Positions 44,692 to 59,600 of a stretch of 64,000 nt of DNA are shown here, piece by piece. The DNA is taken from contig NZ_CP108484.1 in NCBI RefSeq assembly GCF_036226505.1, positions 6,386,001 through 6,450,000 of the forward strand, read 5' to 3'. Source of the DNA: Kitasatospora sp. NBC_01246 (lineage in GTDB: Bacteria; Actinomycetota; Actinomycetes; Streptomycetales; Streptomycetaceae). Under the pieces are notes generated by a model. It saw only the letters and a list, made by a program, of their open reading frames with translations. It had not been told where the DNA came from and did no database searches. Position 1 is the first letter of the stretch; each line of letters opens with the position of its first letter. The position numbers and the translations under genes are program-made.

Positions 44692-47600
44692 TCCGACGAG
44701 GACAAGCTCCGTAGTTACCTGAAGCGGGCCATCGCAGACGCCCAGGACGCCCGCGCCCGACTGCGCGAGGTGCAGGAGCAGACGGCGGAGCCGGTGGCGA
44801 TCGTCGGAATGGCGTGCCGCTTCCCGGGGGGTGCGGACACCCCCGAGGAGTTCTGGGAGCTGCTGGCCTCGGGCGGTGACGCGGTGGGCGCCTTCCCGAC
44901 CGACCGCGGCTGGGACCTGGACGGCGTCTACGACCCGGACGGCGAGCGCGAGGGCACCTCGTACGTGGCGCAGGGGGCGTTCCTGCGGAACGCGACCCGG
45001 TTCGACGCCGGGTTCTTCGGCATCTCACCGCGCGAGGCCATGGCGATGGACCCGCAGCAGCGGCTCCTGCTGGAGACCTCGTGGGAGGCGCTGGAGCGGG
45101 CGGGCATCGACCCGGCGACCCTGCGGGAGAGCGCGACCGGGGTGTTCGCGGGCGGCTTCGCGTCCAACTACGGGATCGGGGTCTCCTGGTCCGCCGAGGC
45201 CGGGTCCGGCGTCGAGGGCCACCTGATGACCGGCAACGCGACCAGCGTGCTGTCCGGCCGGGTCTCCTACGCACTGGGCCTGGAGGGCCCGGCGGTGACC
45301 ATCGACACCGCTTGCTCGTCCTCGCTGGTCGCACTGCACCTGGCGGCCCAGGCGCTGCGCTCGGGCGAGTGCACGCTGGCCCTGGCCGGCGGTGTCACCG
45401 TCCTGGTGTCGCCGGGGACCTTCGTGGAGTTCTCGCGGCAGCAGGGGCTGTCGGCGGACGGCCGGTGCCGGGCGTTCTCCGAGGACGCGGACGGCACGGG
45501 CTGGGCCGAGGGCGTGGGCATGCTCGTCGTGGAGCGGCTGTCGGACGCGCGCCGCAACGGGCACCGGGTGCTCGCGGTGCTGCGCGGCTCGGCGGTGAAC
45601 CAGGACGGCGCGTCGAACGGTCTGACCGCGCCGAACGGGCCTTCGCAGCGGCGGGTGATCCGCGCCGCGCTGGCGAACGCGCGGCTGTCGGCCGCCGACG
45701 TGGACGTGGTGGAGGCGCACGGCACGGGGACCACGCTGGGTGACCCGATCGAGGCGCAGGCGCTGCTGGCCACCTACGGCCGGGAGCGGCCGGAGGGCCG
45801 GCCGTTGTGGCTGGGCTCGGTGAAGTCCAACATCGGGCACACCCAGGCGGCCGCCGGGGTGGCGGGCGTGATCAAGATGGTGCTGGCGATGCAGCACGAG
45901 GAGCTGCCGAAGACCCTGCACGCCGAGGTGCCGTCCTCGCACGTGGACTGGACGGCCGGTGAGATCGAGCTGCTGACGGCGCCGGTGCCGTGGCCCGCCG
46001 GGGAGCGGCCGCGCCGGGCGGCGGTCTCCTCGTTCGGGATCAGCGGCACCAACGCGCACGTCATCGTGGAGGAGGCGCCGGCTCCCGAGACGGCCCGGGC
46101 CGAGGCCGTGGCACCGGTGCTGGCGGGTGCCGGTGCGTGGCTGGTGTCGGGCCGGACGGTCGAGAGTCTGACGGCGCAGGCAGGCCGGCTGCGCGCCTGG
46201 ACGGTGGCGCGTCCGGAGCTGGCGCCGGTGGACGTGGCGTGGTCGCTGGCGGCGACGCGTTCGGCGTTCGAGCACCGGGCCGTGGTGGTGGGCACCGAGC
46301 GGGCCGAACTGGTCGGTGGCATCGAGAGCCTGGCCGCCGGGGTCTCCTCGGCCGCGGTGGTGTCGGGCGTGGCGCGGCCGGGTGCCCGGGTGGGTCTGGT
46401 CTTCGCCGGTCAGGGTTCGCAGTGGGTCGGCATGGGTCGGGGTCTGTACACGGCGAGCACGGTCTTCGCCGAGAGCTTCGACCGGGTGTGCGGGCTGCTG
46501 GAGCTGGAGTTGGGCGTCTCGGTCCGGGACGTCGTGCTCGGCGCCGAGGGTGTGGACGAGGCGCTGGCGCAGCAGACGCTGTACGCGCAGGCCGGGCTGT
46601 TCGCCTTCGAGGTGGGCGTCGCGGCGGTGCTGGAGGCCGCGGGTGTGACGCCGGACGCGGTGGTGGGTCATTCGGTGGGCGAGGTCGCGGCCGCTTATGT
46701 GGCCGGGGTGCTGGCGCTGCCGGACGCGGTGCGGCTGGTGGCGGCGCGGGCTCGGTTGATGCAGGCGCTGCCGAACGGCGGGGCGATGGCGGCGGTGAAC
46801 GCGCCGGAGGCCGAGGTGCTGGCCGAGCTGGTGCCCGGGGTGGTGATCGCCTCGGTGAACGGGCCGGAGTCGGTGGTGGTCTCCGGCTCGGTCGAGGCCG
46901 TCGATGAGGTGGTGGAGCTGTGGCGGGAGCGGGGTCGCCGGGTGCGGCGGCTGCGGGTCTCGCACGCCTTCCACTCCCCGGCGATGGACCCGGTGCTGGA
47001 GGAACTCACCGCCGTGGCCGATGGGTTGGAGTACCACCGGCCGGCTGTGCTGTGGGCGGGCGCGCTCACCGGTGAGCTGGTCACCGAGCCCGAGGCGGGC
47101 TACTGGCCGGCGCAGACCCGCCAGGCGGTGCGCTTCGCGGATGCGGTGGCGACGCTGGCCCGCCAGGGTGTCTCGGTGTTCGTCGAGGTCGGCCCGGACG
47201 GGTCGCTCTCCTCACTCGGCCCGGACGCGGTGGCGGGGATCGACGGGGACGAGCCCGTGTTCGTCCCCCTCCAGCGGCGTGACGCGGAGGGCGTCGCGAG
47301 TTTCGTCACGGGTCTCGCCCGCGCCTTCGTGCACGGCGTGCCGGTGAACTGGAGTTCGGTTCTGCCGGCCGGGAAGCCTGTCGAGCTGCCCACCTATGCC
47401 TTCCGTCAGCAGCGCTTCTGGCCGGAGGGCGTGGTGCCGCTCACGCCGCCGGCGGCGGGCGGCGGCGACGGTGCGGGCACGGCGGGGGAGGCGCGGTTCT
47501 GGGCGGCCGTCGAGGACGGGGACCTGGCGAGCATCGCCGACACGCTGGCCATCGAGGACCAGCGGCAGCTCGCCGAGGTCCTGCCGGCGCTGGCGTCCTG

Positions 47601-50600
47601 GCGGCGCCGCGAGCTGGACCGCCTGGTGACCACGGACTGGCGCTACCGGACGGCCTGGTCGGCCGTGGCGGAGCCCGACGCGCGGGTGCTGTCGGGGACG
47701 TGGCTGGTGGTGGTGCCGGCCGGCGCGGGCGAGCAGCCGTGCGCGGCCGCGCTGGCCGCCCGTGGTGCGGAGGTCGTCGTGGTCGAGGTCCCGGCCGGGG
47801 CCGTGGACCGGGCCGAGGTGGCCGCGCTGCTGGCCGCGGCGGTCGAGCCTTCCGGCGTCTCCGGTGTGCTGTCACTGCTGGCCATGGACGAGACGCGCGT
47901 GCCGGACCACCCGGGGGTGACCGCCGGGCTGGCGGCCACGCTGGCGCTCGTCCAGGCGCTGGGCGACGCCGGGATCGGCGCGCCGCTCTGGCCGGCGACG
48001 CGCGGCGCCGTGGCGGCCGGTCCGGGTGAGGCGCTGGCCCACCCGGTGCAGGCGCAGGTCTGGGGTCTGGGCCGGGTCGTCGGTCTGGAACACCCCGAGC
48101 GCTGGGGCGGGTTGGTCGACCTGCCCGAGGTGCTGGACGACCGGGCCGGTGCCCGGCTGGTCGCGGTGCTGGCCGGTGCCGAGGAGAACGAGGTCGCGAT
48201 CCGGGCCGACGGGATCCTCGGCCGCCGGCTCAAGCGGGCCGGGCAGACTCGCGACCGGGACCGCTGGTCGCCGCGCGGCAGTGTGCTGATCACCGGCGGT
48301 ACCGGCGCCATCGCCGGGCATGTGTCACGGTGGCTGGCCGAGCGCGGAGCCGAGCGGCTGGTGCTGACCAGCCGCTCCGGCCCCGCGGCCGCCGGGGTCG
48401 CGGCCACGGCCGCCGAACTGGCCGCCCGGGGTACGGGAGTGGACGTCGTGGCGTGCGACGTCGGCGACCGGTCGGCGCTGACCGGGCTGCTGGCCCGGAT
48501 CGGGGAGACCGGTCCGGCGCTGTCCTCGGTGCTGCACACCGCCGCGGTGCTGGACGACGGCGTGGTCGACCGCCTCTCGGCGGCGCGCCTGGCGTCCGTG
48601 CTCGGGGTGAAGGCCGAAGGCGCGCTGCTGCTCGACGAGTTGACCGCCGACCTCGATCTCGACGCCTTCGTGCTGTTCTCCTCGGCCGCGTCCACGCTGG
48701 GCGCCGCCGGTCAGGGCAACTACGCGGCGGCCAACGCCTACCTGGACGCCCTCGCCGAGAACCGCCGCGGCCGCGGCCTGCCGGGCCTGTCGGTCGCGTG
48801 GGGCGCCTGGGGCGGCGGCGGGTTCGCCGAGTCCAGCGCGGCGGCCCGGGCGCGGGTCGAGCGCGGCCCGATGCCGCCGATGGACCCGCAGCTCGCCGCC
48901 CGCGCGCTGGGCGGGGCACTGGAGGGGCCGGACGCCGTCGTCACCGTGATGGATGTCGACTGGGCCCAGCTGGCGTCCGCGCAGGGCACGGCGGACCTGC
49001 GGGAGGCACCGCTCTTCCGCGAGCTGCCGGAGGTCCGCCGGCTGACCGCCCGGGGCGCCGGGAGCGGGGACGGCACCCGGACCGAGGGTGAACTGCCCCG
49101 GCGACTGGCCGGGCTCACCCGGGCCGAGCAGGAGCGGGCGCTCACCGACATCGTCCGGGCCGAGGTGGCCGTCGTGCTCGGGCACGCCTCCGCGGACGCG
49201 GTCGAGGACCGGCGGTCGTTCAAGGACCTGGGCTTCGACTCGCTGACCGCCGTCGAACTGCGCAACCGGCTGGGCGTGGCGACCGGCATCCGGCTGCCCG
49301 CCACCCTGGTCTTCGACTACCCCACCCCGCTGCTGCTGGCCGGCTACCTGCGGGGCGAACTGACCGGGGACGCGGCCGGACCGGGGCCGGTCCTCGTGGC
49401 GGCCGCGGCCGTGGACGAACCGCTGGCGATCGTGGGCATGGCCTGCCGCTTCCCGGGCGGGGCCGGCAGCCCCGAGGAGTTCTGGGAGCTGCTGGTCTCG
49501 GGCGGTGACGCGGTGGGCGCCTTCCCGACCGACCGCGGCTGGGACCTGGACGGTGTCTACGACCCGGACGGCGAACGCGAGGGCACCTCGTACGTGGCGC
49601 AGGGCGCCTTCGTGCGGGACGCCACGGAGTTCGACGCCGGGTTCTTCGGGATCTCGCCGCGCGAGGCGCTGGCCATGGACCCGCAGCAGCGGCTGCTGCT
49701 GGAGACCTCCTGGGAGGCGCTGGAGCGGGCGGGCATCGACCCGGCGGCGCTGCACGGCAGTGCGACGGGCGTCTTCGCCGGCGGCTACGCGTCCGGGTAC
49801 GGCTTCACCCTGGCGGGTGAGGGCGGGGCCGGTGTCGAGGGCCACCTGCTGACCGGGAACGCGACCAGCGTGCTGTCCGGCCGGGTCTCCTACGTGCTGG
49901 GCCTGGAGGGCCCGGCGGTGACCATCGACACCGCGTGCTCGTCCTCGCTGGTCGCACTGCACCTGGCGGCCCAGGCGCTGCGCTCGGGCGAGTGCACGCT
50001 CGCGCTGGCGGGTGGTGCCACGGTGATGGCCACGCCCGGCATGTTCATCGACTTCTCGCGGCAGCAGGGGCTGTCGGCCGACGGCCGCTGCCGGGCGTTC
50101 TCCGAGGACGCCGACGGGACCGGCTGGGCCGAGGGCGCGGGCATGCTCGTGGTCGAGCGCCTGTCGGACGCGCGCCGCAACGGGCACAAGGTGCTCGCGG
50201 TGCTGCGCGGCTCCGCCGTGAACCAGGACGGCGCGTCCAACGGTCTGACGGCGCCGAACGGCCCGTCCCAGCAGCGGGTGATCCGGTCCGCGCTGGCGAA
50301 CGCGCGGCTGTCGGCCGCCGACGTGGACGTGGTGGAGGCGCACGGGACGGGGACCACGCTGGGCGACCCGATCGAGGCGCAGGCGCTGCTGGCCACCTAC
50401 GGCCGGGAGCGGCCGGAGGGGCGGCCGCTGCTGCTGGGGTCGGTGAAGTCCAACATCGGGCACACCCAGGCCGCCGCCGGCGTGGCGGGCGTGATCAAGA
50501 TGATCCTCGCCCTGCAGTACGAGGAGCTGCCGAAGACGCTGCACGCGGACGAGCCCTCCTCGCACGTGGACTGGTCGATGGGTGAGGTGCGGCTGCTGGC

Positions 50601-53600
50601 CGAGTCGGTGCCGTGGCCGGTGGGGGAGCGGCCGCGCCGGGCGGCGGTCTCCTCGTTCGGGATGAGCGGGACCAACGCGCACGTCATCGTCGAGGAGGCG
50701 CCGGCGGTCGTCGAGGCCGCCGAGGTGGTCGAGGCCGTGGCGCCGGTGGTGTCAGGGGCCGGTGCCTGGCTGGTGTCGGGCCAGTCGGCCGAGGGGCTGA
50801 CGGCGCAGGCGGAGCGGCTGCACGCGTGGGTGTCGGCGCGGCCGTCGGTGGAGCCGGCAGAGATGGCGTGGTCGCTGGCGACGACGCGGTCGGCCTTCGA
50901 GCGCCGGTCGGTGGTGGTCGGTACCGAGCGCGCGGAGCTGGTCGCGGGCCTGCAGAGCCTGGCGGCCGGTGTGCCGTCGGGGTCGGTGGTGTCGGGTGTG
51001 GCCCGCTCGGGTGCGCGGGTGGTGTTCGCGTTCGCCGGTCAGGGCTCGCAGTGGGTCGGCATGGGCCGTGAACTGGCCCTGTCGAGCCCGGTGTTCGCGG
51101 CACGGTTGGCGGAGTGCGAGGCGGCGCTGGCGCCTTATGTGGACTGGTCACTGGCCGATGTCCTGGCGGGTGTGCCGGAGTTGAAGGCGGCGGATGTCGT
51201 CCAGCCGGCGTTGTGGGCGGTGATGGTGTCGCTGGCGGCGGTCTGGGAGGCCGCCGGTGTCAAGCCTGCTGCGGTGGTGGGGCATTCGCAGGGTGAGATC
51301 GCGGCAGCCACGGTGGCTGGGATGCTGTCGCTGGAGGACGGCGCCCGGGTGGTGGCGCTGCGTTCGCGGTCGTTGAAGGTCCTGGCGGGCCTGGGCGGCA
51401 TGTTGTCGGTGAGCCGGAGTGCCGCGGTTGTCGAGGAGCGGATCGCCCGGTTCGGTGAGCGTGTTGCCCTGGCGGCGGTCAACGGCCCGTCGGCGGTGGT
51501 GGTTTCGGGTGAGCCCGAGGCCCTGGAGGAGCTGAAGGCGGAGTTCGAGGCCGAGGGCGTGCGCGCCCGGATGGTCGCGGTGGACTACGCCTCGCACTCG
51601 GCGCAGGTCGACCGCCTCGAAGCGGAGATCACCGAGGTCCTGGCCGGTGTCGCGCCGCGCCGGGGCCGGATCCCGATGGTCTCGGCGATGACCGGGGAGA
51701 CGCTGACCGGTGAGGAGCTGGACGCCGCCTACTGGTACGGCAGCCTGCGCGCCACGGTGCACTTCGACCGCGCGGTGCGCACGCTCGCCGGTCAGGGGCA
51801 CCAGCTGTTCGTCGAGGTGACTCCGCACCCGGTGCTGCTGGGCGCGATGAACGACACGCTCGAAGAGGTCGCCCAGGAGGCCGGCCCGGGCATCGTGCCC
51901 GCCGCCGTCTGCGGCACGCTGCGCCGCGACGAGGGCGGCGTGACCCGGCTGGTCACCTCGCTCGCCGAGGCCTTCGTGCAGGGCGCTCCGGTGGACTGGC
52001 GCACCGTCCTCCCCGCCGCCGAGCGGGTCGAGCTGCCGACGTACGCCTTCCAGCGCGAGCGGTACTGGCCGCAGGGGATGCTGCCCCTGTCGCCGGTGGG
52101 TGCGGGCCGGGACGCGGCGTCGCTGGGCCTGGGCGCGGTGGACCATCCGCTGCTGGGCGCGGCGGTCGAACTGGCCGGCGGCGCGGGCCTGGTCTGCACC
52201 GGGCGGCTCTCCGTGCGCACCCACCCCTGGCTGGCCGACCACACGGTGGGCGGGACGGTGCTGCTGCCGGGGACCGGCTTCGTCGAGCTGGTGGTCCGGG
52301 CCGGTGACCAGGTGGGCTGCGGCCTCCTGGAGGAACTGACGCTCCAGGCCCCGCTGGTCCTGCCCGCCGACGGCGGCGGGGTCCAGGTCCAGGTGGTGCT
52401 GGCCGAGGCGGACTCCGAGGGCCGCCGCGCGGTCGAGGTGTTCTCCCGCCCCGACGTGTCCGACCCGCAGCAGGACTGGACGCGGCACGCGAGCGGAGCG
52501 GTGGCCCCGGCCCCGGCGGAGCGGCCGGCCCCCGGGGAGTTGTCGGTCTGGCCGCCGGAGGGCGCGACCGCGCTCGACGTCGGCGAGGTGTACGCCGTCC
52601 GGCTGGCGGAGGTGTACGGTCCGGCGTTCCACGGGCTGCGGGCCGCCTGGCGGCGCGGTGAGGACGTCTTCGCCGAGGTGGCGCTGCCGGAGCCGGTGGC
52701 GCGCGAGGCGGGTGCGTTCGGGCTGCACCCGGCGCTGCTCGACGCGGCCCTGCACGCCGCGCTGCTGGAGGACACGGCCCCGGCGGACGCGGACGGCGGG
52801 CCGGGCGAGGTCCGGATGCCGTTCGCCTGGACGGGCGTCGAGCTGCACGCGAGCGGGGCGACCGTCCTGCGGGCGCGGCTGCGGCGGGACGCCCGGGGCG
52901 CGCTGGCGCTGACGGCCGTGGACCCGGCGGGCTCCCCGGTGGTGTCGGTGGAGTCGCTGGTGAGCCGGCTCCTGTCGGCCGCGCAGCTGCGGGCCGCCGA
53001 CAGCGGGGTGTCGGACGCGCTGTTCGTGGAGGAGTGGGCCCCGGTGGCCGAGGTCCCGGTGGCCGAGGTGCCGACCGGGGACTGGGCGCTGATCGGCGCC
53101 GACCGGTTCGGTCTGGTCGAGGCGCTGGCCGCGGCCGGTGTGCCGGTCCGGTCCTTCACCGGTCCGGCGGAGGCGGCCGAGGCCGAGCCGCAGGTCGTGC
53201 TGGTCTGTGCGGGGGCCGAGGAGGCCGAGGACGGCGACGTGGCCGGGGCCGCCCGCCGCCGCACCGCCGACGCGCTGGCGCTGGCCCAGGAGTGGCTGGC
53301 CGAGGAGCGCCTGGAGAACGCCCGGCTGGTGGTCGTCACCCGGGGCGGCGTGGCCGCCGGGGAGGGCGAGGCCGTGGCCGACCTGGCCGCCGCCGCCGTC
53401 CGGGGTCTGCTGCGCTCGGCGCAGTCGGAGAACCCCGGCCGGCTGGTCCTGGTGGACCTGCCCGCCACCGGTACGGCCGAGCGGATCGCCGTTCTCCCGG
53501 GCGTCCTCGCCACCGGCGAACCGGAGCTGGCCCTCCGTGACACGGCCGTGCTGGGCCGGCGGCTGGGCCGTCCGTCCGGCGCTGGAGCAGCGGTTGAACG

Positions 53601-56600
53601 CCTCGCGGGCCGCACGGCCGACGGCCCGCGGACGCTCCTGGTGACCGGTGGGACGGGCACCCTGGGCGGCCTGGTGGCCCGGCACCTGGTGGTGACCGGG
53701 CAGGTCAACGGCGTCGTGCTGACCAGCCGTTCGGGCCCCGCCGCCCCCGGCGTGGCCGCACTGGCGGCCGAGCTGGCGCAGCTGGGCGCCCCGGTCCGGA
53801 TCGTGGCGTGCGACGTGGCGGACCGGGACGCGCTGGCCGCGCTGCTGGCCACGATCCCGGCCGACCGCCCGCTGGGCTCCGTCTTCCACGCCGCCGGGAT
53901 CATCGACGACGGCGTGATCGGCACCCTCACCGCCGACCGGCTGGCGGCGGTCATGCGGCCGAAGGTCGATGCCGCCTGGCACCTGCACGAACTCACCCGG
54001 GACCTGGACCTGGCGCACTTCGTCCTGTTCTCCTCGGCCGCCGCCGTCTTCGGCGCACCGGGGCAGGGCAACTACGTCGCCGCCAACTCCTTCCTGGACG
54101 CGCTGGCCGGGTACCGCCGGGCCGCCGGCCTGGCGGGCCTGTCGCTGGCCTGGGGCCCCTGGGTGCACGAGGCGGGCATCGGCCGGGAGCTGGGCGAGCG
54201 GCTGCTGACCCGGATCAGCCGGTCCGGGGTCGCGGCGCTGGGCGCGGACGAGGGCCTGGCCGTGCTGGACGAGGCGCTCACCCGCGGCGAGGCCGTCCTG
54301 GTGCCGGCCCGGCTGGACCTGGCGGACCTGCGGGCGCGGGCCGCCCGCAGCGGGGACGTCCCGCCGCTGTGGCGGGCGCTGGCCGGTGGCCGGGTCCGGC
54401 GGGCCGCCGCCGCGGCCGGGACGGGGGCCGAGGCCGGCGAGGCGCTGCGGCACCGGCTGGCCGGGCTCTCCGGCCAGGACCGTGACCGGGCGCTGCTGGA
54501 CCTGGTCCGGGCGCACGTGGCCGCGGTGCTCGGGCACGCCTCCGCCGAGGCGGTCGAGCCCACCCGGGCCTTCACCGACCTGGGCTTCGACTCGCTGACC
54601 GCGGTGGAGCTCCGGAACCGGCTGCGGACCGAGACCGGGCTGCGGCTGCCGGCCACGCTGGTCTTCGACCACCCCACCCCCGTCGCGCTGGCCGCGCTGC
54701 TGCGCGGCGAGCTCGCGGGCGGCCTGCCCGCCGCGGCCCCGGCGGTCCGGCCGTCCGCCGCGGTGGCGGACGAGCCGATCGCGATCGTCGGCATGGCCTG
54801 CCGGTTCCCCGGCGGCGCCGCCGGCCCGGAGGAGCTGTGGGAGCTGCTGGCCTCGGGCCGGGACGCGATCGGCCCGTTCCCGCAGGACCGCGGCTGGGAC
54901 CTCGACGCCCTGTACGACCCGGACACCGAGCACGCCGGGACGTCCTACACCCGCGAGGGCGGCTTCGTCCGGGACGTCAGCGGTTTCGACCCGGCGTTCT
55001 TCGGGATCTCGCCGCGCGAGGCGCTGGCGATGGACCCGCAGCAGCGGCTGCTCCTCGAAGTGTCCTGGGAGGCCTTCGAGCGGGCCGGGATCGACCCGGC
55101 CGCCCTGCGCGGCAGCCTGACCGGCGCCTTCGTCGGCGGCTACGGGTCGGGGTACGCCGGGATGAGCCTCGAAGGCGAGTCCGAGTTCGAGGGCATCGAC
55201 GGCCATGTGATGACCGGGAACGCGACCAGCGTGCTCTCGGGCCGGCTGTCCTACACCTTCGGCCTGGAGGGGCCCGCCGTCACGATGGACACGGCGTGCT
55301 CCTCGTCGCTGGTGGCGCTGCACCTGGCCTGCCAGTCGGTCCGGGCGGGGGAGTGCTCGCTCGCGCTCGCGGGCGGCATCACCGTCATGGCGGCCCCGGA
55401 CGGCTTCATCGCCTTCTCCCAGGCGCGCGGGCTGGCCGTGGACGGCCGGTCCAAGGCGTTCGCCGCGTCCGCCGACGGGATGGGCATGGCCGAGGGCGTC
55501 GGCATGCTCGTGGTGGAGCGGCTGTCCGACGCGCGCCGCAACGGGCACCCGGTGCTCGCGGTGGTGCGCGGTTCGGCGATCAACCAGGACGGCGCGTCCA
55601 ACGGCCTCACCGCCCCCAACGGGCCTTCGCAGCAGCGGGTGATCCGGGCCGCGCTGGCCAGTGGCGGGCTGACGGCTGCCGACGTGGACGCGGTCGAGTC
55701 GCACGGCACGGGCACCAAGCTCGGCGACCCGATCGAGGCCCAGGCGCTGCTGGCGACCTACGGGCAGGACCGCCCCGAGGACCGTCCGGTCTGGCTGGGG
55801 TCGGTGAAGTCCAACCTCGGGCACACCCAGGCGGCCGCCGGGGTGGCCGGGGTGATGAAGATGCTGCTGGCGCTCCAGCACGAGGAACTGCCGCGGACGC
55901 TGCACGTGGACGAGCCGTCCCCGCACATCGACTGGTCGGCCGGGCACGTGCGGCTGCTCACCGAGCCGGTGCCGTGGCGGGCGAACGGGCGGCCGCGCCG
56001 GGCGGGCGTCTCCTCGTTCGGGATCAGCGGCACCAACGCGCACATCATCCTGGAGGAGGCACCGGCGGCCGGGGCGGCCGACGCCGTCGAGCCCGCGGCG
56101 CCGGCGCCGTCCGGGGCCGGCGCGTGGGTGCTGTCGGGCCGCTCGCCCAAGGCGCTGGCGGGCCAGGCGGGCCGGCTGCGCGAGTGGGTGGCGGCCCGGC
56201 CCGGGGCGGAGCCGGCCGATCTGGCCTGGTCGCTGGTCGCGACCCGGTCGCTGTTCGAGCACCGGGCCGTGGTCGTGGGCGGGGACGGCGCGGAGCTGGC
56301 GGCCGGGCTGGAGAGCCTGGCGGCGGGCGTGTCCGCGGGGTCGGTGGTGTCGGGGGTGGCCCGGGCCGACGCGCGGCCGGTGTTCGCCTTCCCCGGCCAG
56401 GGCTCGCAGTGGGTCGGGATGGGCCGTGAACTGGCCGCGGTGAACCCGGTGTTCGCGGCGCGCCTCGCGGAGTGTGAGGCGGCGCTGGCGCCGTATGTGG
56501 ACTGGTCGCTGGGTGAGGTCCTGGCGGGCGCCGAGGGCGCGCCGGAGCTGAAGGCGGCGGATGTCGTCCAGCCCGCGCTGTGGGCCGTGATGGTCTCGCT

Positions 56601-59600
56601 GGCGGCGGTGTGGGAGGCCGCCGGGGTGGCGCCCGAGGCGGTGGTCGGCCACTCGCAGGGCGAGATCGCCGCGGCGACCGTGGCGGGGATGCTGTCGCTG
56701 GAGGACGGCGCCCGCGTCGTGGCGCTGCGTTCTCGGTCGTTGAAGGTCCTGGCGGGCCTGGGCGGCATGTTGTCGGTGAGCCGGTCGGCGGCCGTGGTGG
56801 AGGAGCGGATCGCCCGGTTCGGTGAGCGGCTGTCGCTGGCGGCTGTCAACGGGCCGTCGGCGGTGGTGGTTTCGGGCGAGCCCGAGGCGCTGGAGGAGCT
56901 GAAGGCGGAGTTCGAGGCCGAGGGCGTGCGCGCCCGGCTGGTCGCGGTGGACTACGCCTCGCACAGTGCGCAGGTCGAGCGGCTGGAAGCGGAGATCACG
57001 TCCGTGCTGGCCGCGGTGGAACCGCGCCCGGGCCGGATCCCGATGGTGTCCGCGATGACCGGGGAGACGCTCACCGGTGAGGAGTTGGACGCCGCCTACT
57101 GGTACGGCAGCCTGCGCGCCACGGTGCACTTCGACCGGGCGGTGCGCACGCTCGCCGGCCAGGGGCACCGGGTGTTCGTCGAGGTCTCCCCGCACCCGGT
57201 GCTGCTCGGCGCGATGACCGAGTCCCTGGAGGAGGTCGCGCAGCAGGCGGGCGCGGCCGCCGTGCCCGCCGCCGTCTGCGGCACCCTGCGGCGTGACGAC
57301 GGTGGCGCCCAGCGCCTGCTGACCTCGCTCGCCGAGGCCTTCGTGAACGGCGCGGCCGTCGACTGGACGGCCGTCCTCCCGGCCGGCCGGCGGGTGGACC
57401 TGCCGACGTACGCCTTCCGGCACGACCGCTTCTGGCCGAAGGTCCCGTCGGCGCTGCCGGCGGGCGGCCCGGCCACCGGCCGGGACGGGGCGGCCACACC
57501 GGCCGAGTCCGCGTTCTGGGCGGCCGTCGAGGGCGGCGACCTGGAGCAGCTCGCGGACACCCTGGCGATCGAGGACGGACGCGAGCGGCTCGGCGAACTG
57601 CTGCCCGCGCTGACGACGTGGCGGCGCCACGACCTGGACCGCTCGACCACCGCGAGCTGGCGCTACCGGATGGGCTGGGCGCCGGTCGCCGAGCCCGACC
57701 CGGGCGTGCTCACCGGCACCTGGCTCGTCGCGGTGCCCGAGGCGGACGCCGCCGGCGACCTGGCGCAGGGCTGCGCGGTCGCGCTGGGTGTGCGCGGGGC
57801 CGAGGTCGTGCCGGTCGAGGTCCCGGCCGGGACGACGGACCGTGCCGTCCTGTCCGCGCTGCTCGCCCGGGCGCTCCGGGAGGCGGGCGCGGAGCCGTCC
57901 GGCGTGACCGGCGTGCTGTCGCTGCTGGCGCTGGACGGGACACCGCTGCCGGACCACCCGGTGGTGACCGGCGGGCTGGCCGCCACCCTGACCCTCATCC
58001 AGGCACTCGGCGACGCCGGGATCGAGGCACCGCTCTGGCCGGCCACCCGCGGCGCGGTCGCGGCCACGCCCGGCGAGCTGCCGACCGCTCCGGCGCAGGC
58101 ACAGGTCTGGGGCCTCGGCCGGGTCGTCGGCCTGGAACACCCGGACCGCTGGGGCGGTCTGATCGACCTGCCCGAGGTGCTGGACGACCGGGCCGGCGCC
58201 CGGCTGGTCGCGGTGCTCGCCGGCTGCGGCGAGGACCAGGTCGCCATCCGCCCGGCCGGGATGCTGGGCCGCCGGATGAGCCGGGCCGCCGGGGTGCGGG
58301 CCGGTGAGGACCGCTGGACCCCGCGCGGCAGCGTGCTGATCACCGGCGGCACCGGCGCCATCGCCGGGCACGTGGCCCGCTGGCTGGCCGAAGGGGGCGC
58401 GCCCCGCGTCGTGCTGACGGGCCGTTCCGGCCCGGCGGCCGCCGGCGTCGCGGCCACGGTCGCCGAACTGGCGGAGCGCGGCACCGCGGTGGACGTCGTC
58501 TCCTGCGACGTGAGCGACCGCGCGGCGCTGGCCGGGCTGGTGGACCGGATCGGGAAGACCGGTCCGGCGCTGTCCTCGGTGCTGCACACCGCCGCTGTCC
58601 TGGACGACGGCGTGGTCGACCGCCTCACCCCGGCCCGACTGGAGACGGTGCTGGCCGCCAAGGCCGCGAGCGCCGCCCACCTCGACGAGCTGACCGCCGA
58701 CCTGGACCTGGACGCCTTCGTGCTGTTCTCCTCCGCGGCGTCGACCCTCGGCTCCGCCGGGCAGGGCAACTACGCGGCCGCCAACGCCCACCTCGACGCC
58801 CTGGCCGAGAACCGGCGGGCCCGCGGGCTGACCGGTCTGTCGGTGGCCTGGGGTCAGTGGGGCGGCGGCGGCCTGGCGGAGTCCAAGGAGGCGATCCGGG
58901 AGCGGATGAAGAAGCTCCCGATGTCGGCGATGGACCCGCAGCTGGCGGTCCGGGCCCTGGACGAGTCGCTGCGCGGCCCCGACGCCGTGGTGACGGTGAT
59001 GGACGTGGACTGGGCCCTGCTGGCGCAGACCGCGGTGGACCTGCCGAAGGCCCCGCTGGTGCGGGACCTGCCGGAGGTCCGCCGGATCGCCACCACCGCC
59101 GCCGCCCGGCCCGCCGAGGCGGCCGGCGCGGGGGAGGGCGAGCTGGGCCGGCGGCTGGCGGGCCTGGACCGGGCCGAGCAGGAGCGGCTGCTGTCGGACC
59201 TCGTACGGGCCGAGGCGGCCGTGGTCCTGGGCCACGCGTCGGCGGACGGCGTCCAGGCCCAGCAGGCCTTCAAGGACCTCGGGTTCGACTCGCTGACCGC
59301 GGTGGAGATCCGCAACCGGTTGAACACCGCGACCGGACTGCGGGTGCCCGCTACGTTGATTTTCGACTACCCCACCCCGGTGGCGGTGGCCGCCTGGCTG
59401 CGCACCGAACTCGCCCCGGACGAGGCGGACTCGGTGCCGGTGCTCGACGACCTCGACCGGCTCGAATCCAGCCTGTCCGGTCCGGCACCCGACCAGGACA
59501 CGAGCGAGCGAATCACGAGGCGGCTGCAGAGCATTCTGTCGAAGTGGATCGAGAAGCAGGGCGAAGCGGAATCCGGCAGCGGCGAGGTTGAACTCGAATC